From contig CBDHEI010000001.1 in assembly GCA_965262055.1 (NCBI GenBank), positions 1 through 64,000 on the forward strand: a DNA stretch of 64,000 nucleotides. Direction: 5' to 3'. Position 1 is the stretch's first letter. Each line of letters opens with the position of its first letter. Under the pieces are notes generated by a model, which was not told where the DNA came from, did no database searches, and saw only the letters and a list, made by a program, of their open reading frames with translations. The position numbers and the translations under genes were made by a program. The DNA is from G958296245 sp965262055. GTDB taxonomy: Bacteria > Chloroflexota > Dehalococcoidia > Lucifugimonadales > G958296245. This document shows positions 34,331 to 43,347 of this stretch, piece after piece.

Positions 34331-34355
34331 GGGCAGCCACAGTGGCTGCCCTTTT
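34331..34355 (+). terminator. Intrinsic terminator after the binding-protein gene
   Basis: GGGCAGCCAC and GTGGCTGCCC form the stem, followed by TTTT. It sits between two convergent genes. Confidence 0.7.
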
Positions 34356-34366
34356 CGACCATTTGG

Positions 34367-35101
34367 CTACGGCGGGCTCTTCTTCCAGAACTGCTCCAGG
34401 CTGTGGGCGGGCTGCCATCCCAGCATCCGCTTAGCCTTCTCGTTGCTGAACTTGCCGTGCGGCAGGTCGGCAAGGATGAGAAACACCTCGCACCTGGACG
34501 GCAGCGTGGCCGGGGCCGTTGCGAGGGCGGCGCCGAAGGCGTTGCCGGCGTCCTGCCAGGACACCGAGTACGGCGTGAAGTCCTGGCCGGCGCCATCGTG
34601 GTCGTCAACCTCCCTGAAGTTGTAGAACAGCAGCGTCACGACCGAGATGTCGTGATGCTCGGTGAACACCCTGCATATCTCCTGCCCCAGCGACTTCGTC
34701 AGGGCGTAGAGGCCGGTGCCGGACTGGGAAGGCGCGTCGCCCGTGATGCCGTGGTCGAACAGCTCGTACGAGGGGCCCGTGATGGTGAAGTGGGGACCCG
34801 TGTTGATCACCCGGTCGATACCATGCTCAACCGCCGCCCTCATCATGTTGTAGCAGCCCCGGGCGCTTACGTCGAAAGCAAGCTGGGGGTCTTGCCTGAG
34901 CACGGACAGGTTCACGATGGCGTCCATCCCCTCGGCGGCGGCAACCACCTGACCGAGGTCGCCCGCATCCACCTGCAGGTACTCGTGGTCGGTCTCCGGG
35001 GCCTCGCCGATGTCCGTCAGGCGGAGGTTGTGTTCGCCCTCCAAGGCCCTCACCACGTGCGGTCCCAACATCCCCGCTGCGCCCAGTACCAGTACGTTCA
35101 C
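34367..35101 (-). CDS. NAD(P)-dependent epimerase/dehydratase (extended SDR)
   Basis: A 244-residue Rossmann protein: VNVLVLGAAGMLGPHVVRAL (GxxGxxG), LTDIG then LQVDAGDLGQVVAAAEGMD, and the catalytic YxxxK in GLYALTKSLGQ. It probably oxidises or epimerises a nucleotide sugar or similar compound. Start chosen at GTG 35101 because GGGAGGG lies six bases upstream and the Rossmann strand starts there; a longer frame to 35191 is atypical. It lacks much of the usual C-terminal substrate domain, so the substrate is unclear. Confidence 0.82.
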   Translation of the reverse strand: MNVLVLGAAGMLGPHVVRALEGEHNLRLTDIGEAPETDHEYLQVDAGDLGQVVAAAEGMDAIVNLSVLRQDPQLAFDVSARGCYNMMRAAVEHGIDRVINTGPHFTITGPSYELFDHGITGDAPSQSGTGLYALTKSLGQEICRVFTEHHDISVVTLLFYNFREVDDHDGAGQDFTPYSVSWQDAGNAFGAALATAPATLPSRCEVFLILADLPHGKFSNEKAKRMLGWQPAHSLEQFWKKSPP

Positions 35102-35348
35102 GGCAACCCTCCCACAGCCCGCCACGGGGCTCCTCGGCGCCATTCTATGCCCGCCTTTCCACCTCCGCAAGAAGAGCGTCCGGTCCCGCAACGATGTCTG
35201 CCCTTCTTTAGGCTCTGAGAATCATGAACAAAATTACCCGAAATTGACCTCTCTGGTCATTGATTCGACCCGGCGGCGTAGGTAAGATATCAAACTGCGG
35301 GCCGAGGTAGAGGTCGCTGGGTGTGCGTCCCTCTGTCGTTCCGCTGGT

Positions 35349-37148
35349 ATGGAAATCATACTTCGCATAACCGGGTTGACCTTCCGCCACAAGTGGCGGT
35401 TGGGTGGTGCATTCATCTGTATGTTGGGCGCCACCATTGCATACATGGTCCTCCCTCGCCTCTTCGGGGCGGCCGTCGATGAAGTTGCAGTGGTCCTCGA
35501 AGGCGGCGCCATCTCCGAAAACGCCGTGTTGGCCATCGTCATCGCCATCCTGGCGGTCAGCGTTGCAAGAGGCATCCTCTCCTTCGGCCAGGCCTACTTC
35601 GGCGAGGCCCTGGGGCAGACCGTTGTCTACCACCTCCGCAACAGGTTCTACAGCCACGTTCAGGACCTCAGCTTCGCCGTCCACGACCGTCAGCACACCG
35701 GAAACCTGATGTCGAGGGCCATAACCGATGTCGAGGCCGTCCGGATGTTCTGCAACGTCGGCCTCATACGCTGCCCGTACTACGTAATCCTCTTCGTGGT
35801 CGTCGCCGCGCTGCTCCTGCGCCTCGACTGGAAGCTCGGGCTGGTCAGCATCAGCTTCCTACCCGTCATGGCCGTCTTGATAGGCATCGTGCATGCCCAC
35901 ATGCGCCGGATATGGCTCAAAGTCCAAGAGGACATGGGCGAGTTGAGCACCATTCTGCAGGAGAGCATGACCGGCATCCGCGTGGTCAAGGCGTTCGCGG
36001 CCGAGGAGCACGAGCAGAGCAAGTACGAGGCCAAGAGCCTGGACGTGGCCGTCGACATGGTGAGGGCCACCCGCCTGCAGGCGCTGAACATGTCACTGAT
36101 GGTCTACGCCTTCCTCATAGCCACCGGGCTCATACTCTGGTACGGCGGCGGACGGGTGATCGACGGACACATGACCTGGGGAGAGTTGGCCCAGTTCCTC
36201 TTCTACCTCCAGATACTGACCCTACCCATCCGGCAGGCGGGGATGATGGTGAGCACCTTCGCGCGCGCCATGTCGGCCGGTCAGCGCCTCTTTGAGGTGT
36301 TGGACATGAAGTCGCCGGTTCAGCAGCGTCCCGGCGCCGCCGTCCTGCCCAAATCCACAGGCCGAGTGCGCTTCGAGAACGTCAGCTTCGCTTACAAGAA
36401 GGGGACGAACGTCCTCGAAGACCTCAGCATCGACGCCAAGCCGGGAGAAGTCGTAGCGCTGCTGGGCGCGCCGGGCAGCGGCAAGAGCACCGCCGTCCAC
36501 CTGATACCCCGCTTCTACGACGTAACGGGCGGGCGCGTCACCATCGACGGCCTCGACGTGCGGGACTGCACCCTGGAGTCGTTGCGGCGCAACGTCGGCA
36601 TCGTCCAGCAGGACGTTTTCCTGTTCACCGCCTCCCTGCGAGAGAACATCGCGTACGGCCGCGAGGACGCGACCATGGAGGAGGTCATCGAGGCGGCGCG
36701 CGTCGCCCAGATGGACGACTTCATCCAGGGCCTGAGCGACGGCTACGAGACGGTGGTAGGAGAGCGCGGCTCCACGCTGTCGGGCGGCCAGCGCCAGCGG
36801 CTGTCGATCGCCCGCGCCGTACTGCTCGACCCTCCAATCCTGGTCCTCGACGACTCCACGTCCAGCGTGGACGCGACCACCGAGGAGCGCATCCGCAAGG
36901 CGATGGAGGCCGTGATGCGCGGGCGCACCACCTTCGTGATCGCACACAGGCTCAGCACCGTCCACCGGGCTGACCAGATCCTGGTGCTGGACGGCGGCAG
37001 GATCATTGAGCGCGGGACGCACCAGGAGCTGCTCGAACTGGAAGGCCACTATCACCAGATCTACGAGCTTCAGCTACGTCCCCAAGAAGACGTCATGCTC
37101 GATTTCGACGTCCCGGCTTCGCTGGCCCTTGGGGGCGCCAGGTCATGA
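35349..37148 (+). CDS. ABC exporter half-transporter with non-canonical Walker B
   Basis: A 599-residue half-transporter: six-helix membrane domain (about 1-310) and ATPase domain. Motifs are Walker A GAPGSGKST, Q-loop VGIVQQDVFLFT, signature LSGGQRQRLSIARA, Walker B ILVLDDSTSSVD and H-loop VIAHRLSTVHRAD. The residue after Walker B is Asp, not the catalytic Glu, so this subunit's own ATP site is degenerate. Its last bases overlap the next gene by ATGA, which fits a heterodimer. Relatives are BmrCD- or TM287/288-type multidrug or lipid exporters. No clear ribosome binding site lies before ATG 35349. Confidence 0.93.
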   Translation: MEIILRITGLTFRHKWRLGGAFICMLGATIAYMVLPRLFGAAVDEVAVVLEGGAISENAVLAIVIAILAVSVARGILSFGQAYFGEALGQTVVYHLRNRFYSHVQDLSFAVHDRQHTGNLMSRAITDVEAVRMFCNVGLIRCPYYVILFVVVAALLLRLDWKLGLVSISFLPVMAVLIGIVHAHMRRIWLKVQEDMGELSTILQESMTGIRVVKAFAAEEHEQSKYEAKSLDVAVDMVRATRLQALNMSLMVYAFLIATGLILWYGGGRVIDGHMTWGELAQFLFYLQILTLPIRQAGMMVSTFARAMSAGQRLFEVLDMKSPVQQRPGAAVLPKSTGRVRFENVSFAYKKGTNVLEDLSIDAKPGEVVALLGAPGSGKSTAVHLIPRFYDVTGGRVTIDGLDVRDCTLESLRRNVGIVQQDVFLFTASLRENIAYGREDATMEEVIEAARVAQMDDFIQGLSDGYETVVGERGSTLSGGQRQRLSIARAVLLDPPILVLDDSTSSVDATTEERIRKAMEAVMRGRTTFVIAHRLSTVHRADQILVLDGGRIIERGTHQELLELEGHYHQIYELQLRPQEDVMLDFDVPASLALGGARS

Positions 37149-38992
37149 TTGGCGGCATGAGCGGCATGATAAGGTCGGACGGCTCCAACCCTCAGGAAAA
37201 GGCGTTCGGAAGCGTATACGACCACAGGGTCATCCGCAGGATGTTCCCATACGTGGCCAGGCAAAAGCACCTCGCTGCCATGGCCATCGCCTCCATGCTG
37301 GTCTACACGGTGACCTTCGCGACCGTCCCCTGGATCGTGAAGGTGGCCATCGACGACTACATACGCGCCGGCGACTTCACCGGCCTTACGTGGCTGGTCG
37401 GCCTGTTCATCGCCAACGCCACCCTGAGCTGGGGCGCGAACTTTGCCATGGACCTAAGCTTGGCGCGCGCTGGCCAGAAGATGCTGTACGAGCTACGCAA
37501 CGACCTGTTCAAGCACCTGCACAAGCAGTCGGTATCCTACTTCGACAGGACCGAGGTGGGACGGATAATGTCGCGTGTGATGGGCGACGTCTACCAGCTC
37601 CAGCAGCTTCTGGAAGTTGCGGTCATCACCCTGGGCGACCTAGTAGGGCTCTTCTGGATCCTCTTAGCCTTGCTGCTGATGAGCCTACAGCTCGGCCTAG
37701 TCTCGCTGGCAGCAATTCCCCTGCTCATCATCGTGATGGCGCTATGGCAGCCCCTGGCCAGAAAGGCGTTCATCCGCGTCAGGAACGCGGTAGCCATCGT
37801 CAACGGGTCCCTCAACGAGAATATCGCCGGTGTCCGCGTCGTTCAGGCGATGAACCGCCAGGAGAAGAACCTGCGTAACTTCGACGCCCTGAACGCGGAG
37901 AACTACAGGGCGAATCTGTCCGCGGCCCGACTCTCGGCGGGCGTGCTTCCGCCGGTAGACACCTTCACCGCACTGTCCATAGGACTGGCGATATTCTTCG
38001 GCGCCCGGCTCGTGTCGGGTGAAGCGCTCGCGGTCGGCGCGCTGGTCGCGTTCATCATGTACATTCAGCGCTTCTTCGACCCCATTCGCAACCTCACCAT
38101 GCAGTACACGATGCTGCAGCGTGCCATGGCGTCCGGCATACGGATATTCGAGCTGCTGGACACCAAGCCGCAGATGGCCGACACACCCGGCGCAAAGGAC
38201 CTGCCCAGGCTCGAAGGCGACATAGAGTTGCGAGGCGTCAGATTCGGGTACTCCCCGGGCGACGACGTGATCAAGGGGGTGGACCTGCACGCCGAGCCCG
38301 GCCAGACCGTGGCCATCGTCGGCCCCACGGGCGCGGGAAAGACGACCCTGGTCTCCCTGATGGCGCGGTTCTACGATGTGGAGCGGGACCGGGGCGCCAT
38401 CCTGGTCGACGGCAACGATATCCGAGACTTCACACGCAAATCGCTTGCCGGGCAGATAAGCATGGTGCTCCAGGAGCCGTTCCTCTTCTCAGGCCCCGTC
38501 CGAGAGAACATCAAGTACAACCACACAGGCGCATCGGACGCCCAGATGATGTCTGCCGCCAGGGCAGTCGGAGCACACGACTTCATCATGAAGCTTGAGG
38601 ACGGGTACGACACCTACCTCCACGAGCGCGGCTCAAACCTGAGCATCGGCCAGCGCCAGCTTATCAGCTTCGCGCGCGCCATCGTGGCCGACCCCCGGGT
38701 GCTGATCCTGGACGAGGCCACCGCCAACATAGACAGCTTCACGGAGACACTGATACAGCGGGCGCTGCAACGTCTTCTGCACGGGCGCACGGCCATCGTC
38801 ATCGCCCACCGGCTGTCGACGATCCGAGGGGCGGACAAGATCGTCGTGCTCAACAAGGGCGAAGTCGTCGAGACAGGCACCCACGACGAGCTCATCGCCA
38901 GCGACGGCCTCTACGCGCACCTATACCAGATGAACTACGCCGCCATGGAGCAGGCCCTCCCCATCCAGGGCGCGGTCAGCCATCCAGCTTAG
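37145..38992 (+). CDS. ABC exporter half-transporter, partner subunit
   Basis: A 615-residue half-transporter coupled by ATGA to the upstream gene. Motifs are Walker A GPTGAGKTT, Q-loop ISMVLQEPFLFS, a degenerate signature LSIGQRQLISFARA (Ile for Gly), canonical Walker B VLILDEATANID with catalytic Glu, and H-loop VIAHRLSTIRGAD. The consensus ATP site is thus formed by this subunit's Walker motifs and the partner's LSGGQ, the other site being degenerate. This asymmetry is typical of heterodimeric exporters in the inner membrane. Substrate unknown. Confidence 0.93.
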   Translation: MIGGMSGMIRSDGSNPQEKAFGSVYDHRVIRRMFPYVARQKHLAAMAIASMLVYTVTFATVPWIVKVAIDDYIRAGDFTGLTWLVGLFIANATLSWGANFAMDLSLARAGQKMLYELRNDLFKHLHKQSVSYFDRTEVGRIMSRVMGDVYQLQQLLEVAVITLGDLVGLFWILLALLLMSLQLGLVSLAAIPLLIIVMALWQPLARKAFIRVRNAVAIVNGSLNENIAGVRVVQAMNRQEKNLRNFDALNAENYRANLSAARLSAGVLPPVDTFTALSIGLAIFFGARLVSGEALAVGALVAFIMYIQRFFDPIRNLTMQYTMLQRAMASGIRIFELLDTKPQMADTPGAKDLPRLEGDIELRGVRFGYSPGDDVIKGVDLHAEPGQTVAIVGPTGAGKTTLVSLMARFYDVERDRGAILVDGNDIRDFTRKSLAGQISMVLQEPFLFSGPVRENIKYNHTGASDAQMMSAARAVGAHDFIMKLEDGYDTYLHERGSNLSIGQRQLISFARAIVADPRVLILDEATANIDSFTETLIQRALQRLLHGRTAIVIAHRLSTIRGADKIVVLNKGEVVETGTHDELIASDGLYAHLYQMNYAAMEQALPIQGAVSHPA

Positions 38993-39030
38993 GCCTACTG
39001 CCGGCGGCGTGGCGAAGCCGCCCTACCCTC

Positions 39031-39411
39031 CTAGGCCCACTGGGAGACGCGCAGGCCCACCCAGACAGCCGCGAGACCGAGAGCAAGCTGGAGGCCTACG
39101 TTCGCAAGGCCCGCGAGCGTGTCACCGCTGCGAAGCAGGGCGACCGTCTCGTATCCGAACGCCGAGTACGTGGTGAACCCACCCAGCAGGCCGACGACCA
39201 GGAACAGGCGGACCTGCGCGTTCAGCGCGTCGCGCGTCTCGGCCAGCCCGACCAGAACGCCGATCAGCAGGCAGCCCACGACGTTTACTAGCAACGTCCC
39301 CAGGGGGAACGAAGAGCTCCCCACCAGCCCCTGGGCCCAAGTCCCCACGAGGTAGCGGCCAACGGCCCCGATCAGCCCGCCTGCCCCGACCATCAGCAGC
39401 GTCGTCCACAA
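39031..39411 (-). CDS. crcB: CrcB-type fluoride channel
   Basis: A 126-residue, four-helix membrane protein with the Fluc/CrcB motifs GAGGLIGAVGRYL, PLGTLLVNVVGCLLIG and LLGGFTTYSAFGYE. CrcB proteins export fluoride as antiparallel dimers. No crcB fluoride riboswitch was recognised upstream. The gene lies downstream of ftsZ in the same orientation, 105 bp away. Confidence 0.92.
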   Translation of the reverse strand: MWTTLLMVGAGGLIGAVGRYLVGTWAQGLVGSSSFPLGTLLVNVVGCLLIGVLVGLAETRDALNAQVRLFLVVGLLGGFTTYSAFGYETVALLRSGDTLAGLANVGLQLALGLAAVWVGLRVSQWA

Positions 39412-39515
39412 GGTCTCTCACCGCAGCGAAGCTCGTCCATGTCAAAACCGGGGGCATGGTAACACAGCGTCCGCGCGGAGCCGCCTCCGGCTCCTCCGCT
39501 GCCCGTCTACCGCGC

Positions 39516-40580
39516 TTAGAGTTCCCCCTGGAACCCCGCTCCTACGGCGGAGCCGTTGACCGGGAACCGCTCCTCGGCAAGCGCGGCGGCGGCGGGCTCC
39601 GGAAGCTCGAAGGGAAGCGTGTCGGCGAGGTCGTCGGCCGGCTCGCTGATCCCCGTCGCGACCAGTGTGACCTCCACCCGGCGGCGCCACCAAGTCTTCT
39701 GAGCGACCCCGAACACGACGCGAGTGCTGGTCCTGGTGGAGTCCCTGATGATGCCTGCCACTTCCTGGACCTGGCCCAGCGTCAGGTCCCTGCCGCCCTT
39801 GACATTGAACAGCACGCCGGACGCGCCGCAGAGCGGAGCGTCGAACAGTGGGTTCGATATGGCCGCGCTGGCCGCGTCCCGCGCGGCAGACTTCCCCCTG
39901 CCCTGGCCGAGCGCCATGAACGACGGCCCCCCGCCGGCCACAACCGACTTGACGTCGGCGAAGTCGACGTTGACGAGGCCCGGAAGAGTCACGAGCTCGG
40001 TAATCCCCTGAACGCCTTGCCTGAGTACCTCGTCGGCGAGCTTGAACGCCTTGTCGAGAGACAGTTTCACGTCAAGCGAGGCGGCCAGACGGTCGTTGTC
40101 CACCGTAATCAGCGTGTCCGCCTTCTGTCCGAGCAGCTTCAGGCCGCGAGCGCCGGCCTCTCTGCGGGCGCCGCCCTCGAAGTCGAAAGGCAGGGTCGCT
40201 ACCGCGACGGTCAAAGCCCCCTGCTTCTTGGCAATCTCGGCGACGACGGCCGCCGCGCCCGTGCCCGTGCCTCCGCCCATGCCCGCGGCGACGAACACCA
40301 GGTCGGCCCCCTCCAGCATCTGCGCGACCTGGTCCTGGCTCTCGCGCACGGCCTTGCGGCCCATCTCGGGGTTGCCGCCCGATCCCATTCCGCCCGTGGC
40401 CAACTGTCCGATCGCTAGGGTCTCAACCTTCTTAAGCCGCCTCAGGGCCTGGACGTCTGTGTTGACGGCCAGGAGCTCCGCCCCCTCGATCTTCTCCTCC
40501 GCCATTCTCTGCACCGCGTTGCCGCCAGCCCCGCCGACACCGACCACCTTGATCTTCACGTTCTGCTCTATTCTTTGCAT
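39516..40580 (-). CDS. ftsZ: Cell-division protein FtsZ
   Basis: A 354-residue tubulin-like GTPase that forms the division ring. It has the nucleotide-binding start IKVVGVGGAGGNAVQRM, the tubulin signature AAGMGGGTGTGAAAVVAE, VNTDVQAL and the T7-loop NVDFADVKSVV that completes GTP hydrolysis across the subunit interface. The C-terminal tail is short and has no obvious conserved FtsA-binding peptide. It is not in a dcw cluster; the upstream neighbour is a small basic protein transcribed from a strong promoter. Confidence 0.96.
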   Translation of the reverse strand: MQRIEQNVKIKVVGVGGAGGNAVQRMAEEKIEGAELLAVNTDVQALRRLKKVETLAIGQLATGGMGSGGNPEMGRKAVRESQDQVAQMLEGADLVFVAAGMGGGTGTGAAAVVAEIAKKQGALTVAVATLPFDFEGGARREAGARGLKLLGQKADTLITVDNDRLAASLDVKLSLDKAFKLADEVLRQGVQGITELVTLPGLVNVDFADVKSVVAGGGPSFMALGQGRGKSAARDAASAAISNPLFDAPLCGASGVLFNVKGGRDLTLGQVQEVAGIIRDSTRTSTRVVFGVAQKTWWRRRVEVTLVATGISEPADDLADTLPFELPEPAAAALAEERFPVNGSAVGAGFQGEL

Positions 40581-40670
40581 CTCACCTTCTCCCCAATATG
40601 GCGCTTACTTGCGCCGGATCTTTGGCTCGGAGCCGCGACGGGTCCTGGCTCCGCTGTCGGACGAACACAG

Positions 40671-40919
40671 TCACGCCGCCTTGGATGCCACATCCAGGAA
40701 GTAGTAGGGCACGAGCCACCTGCCGGACATGCCCATGTCCACCAGTGCACGCCGCGACAGCGTCTCCTTGACGACCCCCGTCGCACCGTACCGCGGCCCT
40801 CCGCCTACCTTGCCAATGTACTCCACCTCTATCCCGGGGGACAGCGTAGCTAGCTCGACGGGCGTACCGCGCCGTCGCTGCGGCATTCCTGGCATCCGTA
40901 GTTGTGCTATTGGCTGCAT
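40671..40919 (-). CDS. Small hypothetical protein upstream of ftsZ
   Basis: An 82-residue protein starting MQPIAQLRMPGMPQRRRGTP. It contains VELATLSPGIEVEYIGKVGG, then YGATGVVKETLSRRALVDMG and RWLVPYYFLDVA, a beta-rich pattern reminiscent of a small SH3/KOW-like barrel. GGAAGGAGGG precedes the ATG, and a consensus promoter lies 30-60 bases upstream. It is 90 bp from ftsZ and co-directional, so it may be co-transcribed with it and could act in division or translation. No family recognised. Confidence 0.65.
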   Translation of the reverse strand: MQPIAQLRMPGMPQRRRGTPVELATLSPGIEVEYIGKVGGGPRYGATGVVKETLSRRALVDMGMSGRWLVPYYFLDVASKAA

Positions 40920-40948
40920 TACACCCTCCCTCCTTCCGAGATTAGAAC

Positions 40949-40978
40949 ATAATAGAACAGTACACCAGTTCTTGTCAA
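40949..40978 (-). promoter_or_regulatory. Consensus sigma-70 promoter for the small gene and ftsZ
   Basis: TTGACA (40973-40978), an 18-bp spacer and TATTAT (40949-40954) on the minus strand, near-consensus for both boxes. The TSS would fall about 20 bases before the ATG at 40919. Confidence 0.75.
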
Positions 40979-41058
40979 GTGTTGAAAGACCTAATCTAGC
41001 GCTTGTGCTACACTTTGCGTCCCGCAACCGTGGGGGATCCCGGCCGAGGAGGAAGACT

Positions 41059-41841
41059 ATGCGCCTGGATGGAAAGGTTGCCCTGATCACCGGAGGCGGC
41101 TCGGGCATCGGGCGCGCCTCGGCAGTGCTGTTCGCGAGAGAAGGCGCCAAGCTCGTGGTGGCCGACCGCGACGAGACCAGCGCCTCGGACACGGTGGCGC
41201 AGATCAGGGACTCCTACAGCGAGGCGGTCGCCGTTGCGGGCGACGTGACCAGCAACTCCGACGCTGCCGCCATGGTCAAGGCCGCCGTCGACCAGTACGG
41301 GAAGCTCGACGTTTTGGTCAACAGCGCGGGAGTCAGCTCCAGGAACGCCCTCGAAGGAGCCGATGCGGACGCGGAGGCCATCTGGGACAAGGTCGTCGAG
41401 ATCAACCTCAAGGGCACCTTTCTAGTTTCCTTCCATGCTGTCCCGAAGATGAAGCGCGCGGGCGGCGGCTCGATCGTCAACCTGGCCTCCATCATCGGCC
41501 TGGTGGGTTACCCGGCCGACATCCCAGGGGTCGGAGGCGGTTTCAACCCCTACGCGGCGTCCAAGGGCGGCGTCGTCCAGTTCACGAGAAATCTCGCCAT
41601 AGACTCCGCCAAACACAACATCCGCGTGAACTGCATCTGTCCCGGCTACACCCGTTCGAACCTGACCAGGGAACTCTTCAGCGACCCGGCGGTGGTCAGC
41701 GCGCTGGAGGAGAGGACGCCCATGGGCCGGTTGGGCCAGCCGGAGGAGATCGCCTACGCGGCCCTCTACCTTGCGTCCGACGAGGCCTCCTTCGTAACCG
41801 GCATCCCCCTGGCGGTCGACGGAGGCTGGACCGCGCAGTAG
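41059..41841 (+). CDS. Short-chain dehydrogenase/reductase
   Basis: A 260-residue classical SDR: cofactor motif TGGGSGIG (11-18), VNSAG, catalytic Ser144, Tyr165 and Lys169 (PYAASKG), and the usual C-terminal SFVTGIPLAVDGGW. ADRD after the second strand favours NAD over NADP. AGGAGGAAGACT precedes ATG 41059; a longer frame upstream overlaps the divergent promoter region and is not used. Substrate unknown; family members act on steroids, sugars, 3-oxoacyl-ACP and many alcohols. Confidence 0.92.
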   Translation: MRLDGKVALITGGGSGIGRASAVLFAREGAKLVVADRDETSASDTVAQIRDSYSEAVAVAGDVTSNSDAAAMVKAAVDQYGKLDVLVNSAGVSSRNALEGADADAEAIWDKVVEINLKGTFLVSFHAVPKMKRAGGGSIVNLASIIGLVGYPADIPGVGGGFNPYAASKGGVVQFTRNLAIDSAKHNIRVNCICPGYTRSNLTRELFSDPAVVSALEERTPMGRLGQPEEIAYAALYLASDEASFVTGIPLAVDGGWTAQ

Positions 41842-41848
41842 CCGCCCG

Positions 41849-42607
41849 CTACGTGCGCTCCAGTACCAGGACCCGGCTCTTCCAGACCTCTTCCTCGACC
41901 TTCTGAAGAGCGCTGAGCCCCGGACGACGCACGTCCAGGACCCGCTTCATCGTTATTGGCGCGAGCGTCCCCAGGAACGAGCACCTCTTCGTCAGTCCCA
42001 GGATGGTCTGGCCTTCGCCGCCCAGGAACAGGTGGTCCATAGTCTCCTCATACGGGCCCAGCACATCCTTGGCTACCATGCATACCTTGTCGAACAGCTC
42101 GCGTATCAGCCTCTCACGGCTGCGCTCGAACCTTCGCTGCGACGACCCCCCGGCGCGGTGACGGTTCTTGACATGGCGGGTGTCCGTCTTAGACGCAACC
42201 AGACCCGCGTTATTCACCACGCCGACCGCATAGCGTCCCAGCCGCACCAGCAGCACACCCACGAGACGGTCCTTCTCGACAGCCTCGGTCAGCGGCGCCG
42301 CGTGGAACCCTTCGAATACGCCGCCGCCCTCCATCGGGAACGGCGGAACGACGGCCACAGACTGGCTCTCCCCCACGAACACGACGGCCCCGGTCTCCGT
42401 CTCTCCTATGAGCGCGGAGGTCGGCCCAAGCGAGAGATAGTGTGTGCTCATGGAGCCGGGAGACCGGGCCAGATCGTCCAGCAAACGGCGCAGCCCACTC
42501 CTGGTTACCCAACGCCGCCCGCTGATCTCCCAGCCAGCGGCAGCCAACTCGTCCAAGCGCCGAAACGCTAACTCGTCGGGCCGGTGCGTGGCGCCGCGTC
42601 GTTCCAT
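41849..42607 (-). CDS. VLRF1-like (eRF1-related) peptidyl-tRNA hydrolase
   Basis: A 252-residue protein matching the bacterial VLRF1/Vms1-like release-factor family. The diagnostic stretch is KTDTRHVKNRHRAGGSSQRR then FERSRERLIRELFD, equivalent to the eukaryotic Vms1 catalytic loop, with Gly-Gly (153-154) and Gln157 in the position of the eRF1 GGQ-like residues. These enzymes cleave peptidyl-tRNA on stalled, split ribosomes in quality-control rescue. The 40-bp overlap with the cupin gene upstream suggests co-expression or a start further in. Cytoplasmic, ribosome-associated by analogy. Confidence 0.68.
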   Translation of the reverse strand: MERRGATHRPDELAFRRLDELAAAGWEISGRRWVTRSGLRRLLDDLARSPGSMSTHYLSLGPTSALIGETETGAVVFVGESQSVAVVPPFPMEGGGVFEGFHAAPLTEAVEKDRLVGVLLVRLGRYAVGVVNNAGLVASKTDTRHVKNRHRAGGSSQRRFERSRERLIRELFDKVCMVAKDVLGPYEETMDHLFLGGEGQTILGLTKRCSFLGTLAPITMKRVLDVRRPGLSALQKVEEEVWKSRVLVLERT

Positions 42608-43206
42608 ATCTTCTCTAGCGCCGCCACGTTCTCCAACAGCGGCCTTAGCAGGTCGTATACGGCGTTCCTGAGATCTCCGGCGGCTTCGATGTCACCGGCC
42701 TCCACGGCGTCGGAAATCGCATCGGCCACGTCGCGCTGTCCGTCGGCGGCAGCCTGCGCGGCCTCCATCACGCTGGCCGTGGCGGCCTCCAGCCGGCCAA
42801 GCATCTCCGACACGGGCGTCTCCGTGTCGGCCTCCACGTCGTAGTTGCTCGACGGTGCGAAGCGGTGGGGCAGACGCCTGCCCGCGTCGTCCCAAAACGT
42901 GTGCGTCGGCTGGACGTGCGGGGTCACCGACAGGTACATCGTCGTCGGCCTGTCTCCAACGGCCCGCACCCCGTGCATCTGGCCCGCCAGCGCGACGCAC
43001 ATCTGGCCGGGCCCGAGCTGACGCTTGTTGCCATCGATCTCGAACTCGGCTATGCCGTCGAGCACCAGGAAGACCTCATGGCCCAGGTCGTGCGTGTGCG
43101 AGCCGGCGGGACCGCCGGGCTCCACCTTCAGGAACCGCGACCTTATCTCTGGCGTGACGAGAATGTTGCGCACGTCGGTGCGGTAGTCGTATACGTCGAA
43201 TGTCAT
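42568..43206 (-). CDS. Cupin-domain protein
   Basis: A 212-residue protein with a single cupin barrel in the first 100 residues: motif 1 GSHTHDLGHEVFLVLDG (His37, His39, His43/Glu44) and motif 2 region ALAGQMHGVRAV (His78), a set able to bind a divalent metal. The C-terminal half is an Ala/Glu-rich helical region (MLGRLEAATASVMEAAQAAA) with no known domain. The metal site suggests an enzyme such as an isomerase or dioxygenase, or a small-molecule sensor; the reaction is not known. Confidence 0.8.
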   Translation of the reverse strand: MTFDVYDYRTDVRNILVTPEIRSRFLKVEPGGPAGSHTHDLGHEVFLVLDGIAEFEIDGNKRQLGPGQMCVALAGQMHGVRAVGDRPTTMYLSVTPHVQPTHTFWDDAGRRLPHRFAPSSNYDVEADTETPVSEMLGRLEAATASVMEAAQAAADGQRDVADAISDAVEAGDIEAAGDLRNAVYDLLRPLLENVAALEKIWNDAAPRTGPTS

Positions 43207-43347
43207 CGGACCGCCCCCTATGTCTGTGGATTCGTATGCAGCTGCGCGTGGTATCGCGCTAGAGTCTATCGGGTCTCAACCAGGGCCGCCACTCAGCCGC
43301 TGCCAACTGGGTGTATCATCTCCCGGAGAGCCGAGAGGAGGTAGACC

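Noticed and set aside
39412..39515. Fluoride riboswitch upstream of crcB
   Set aside because: The conserved crcB-motif core was not found in the 105 bp before the gene.
39456..40418. 320-residue frame opposite ftsZ
   Set aside because: ftsZ motifs on the minus strand are unambiguous; the plus frame has no motif or start signal.
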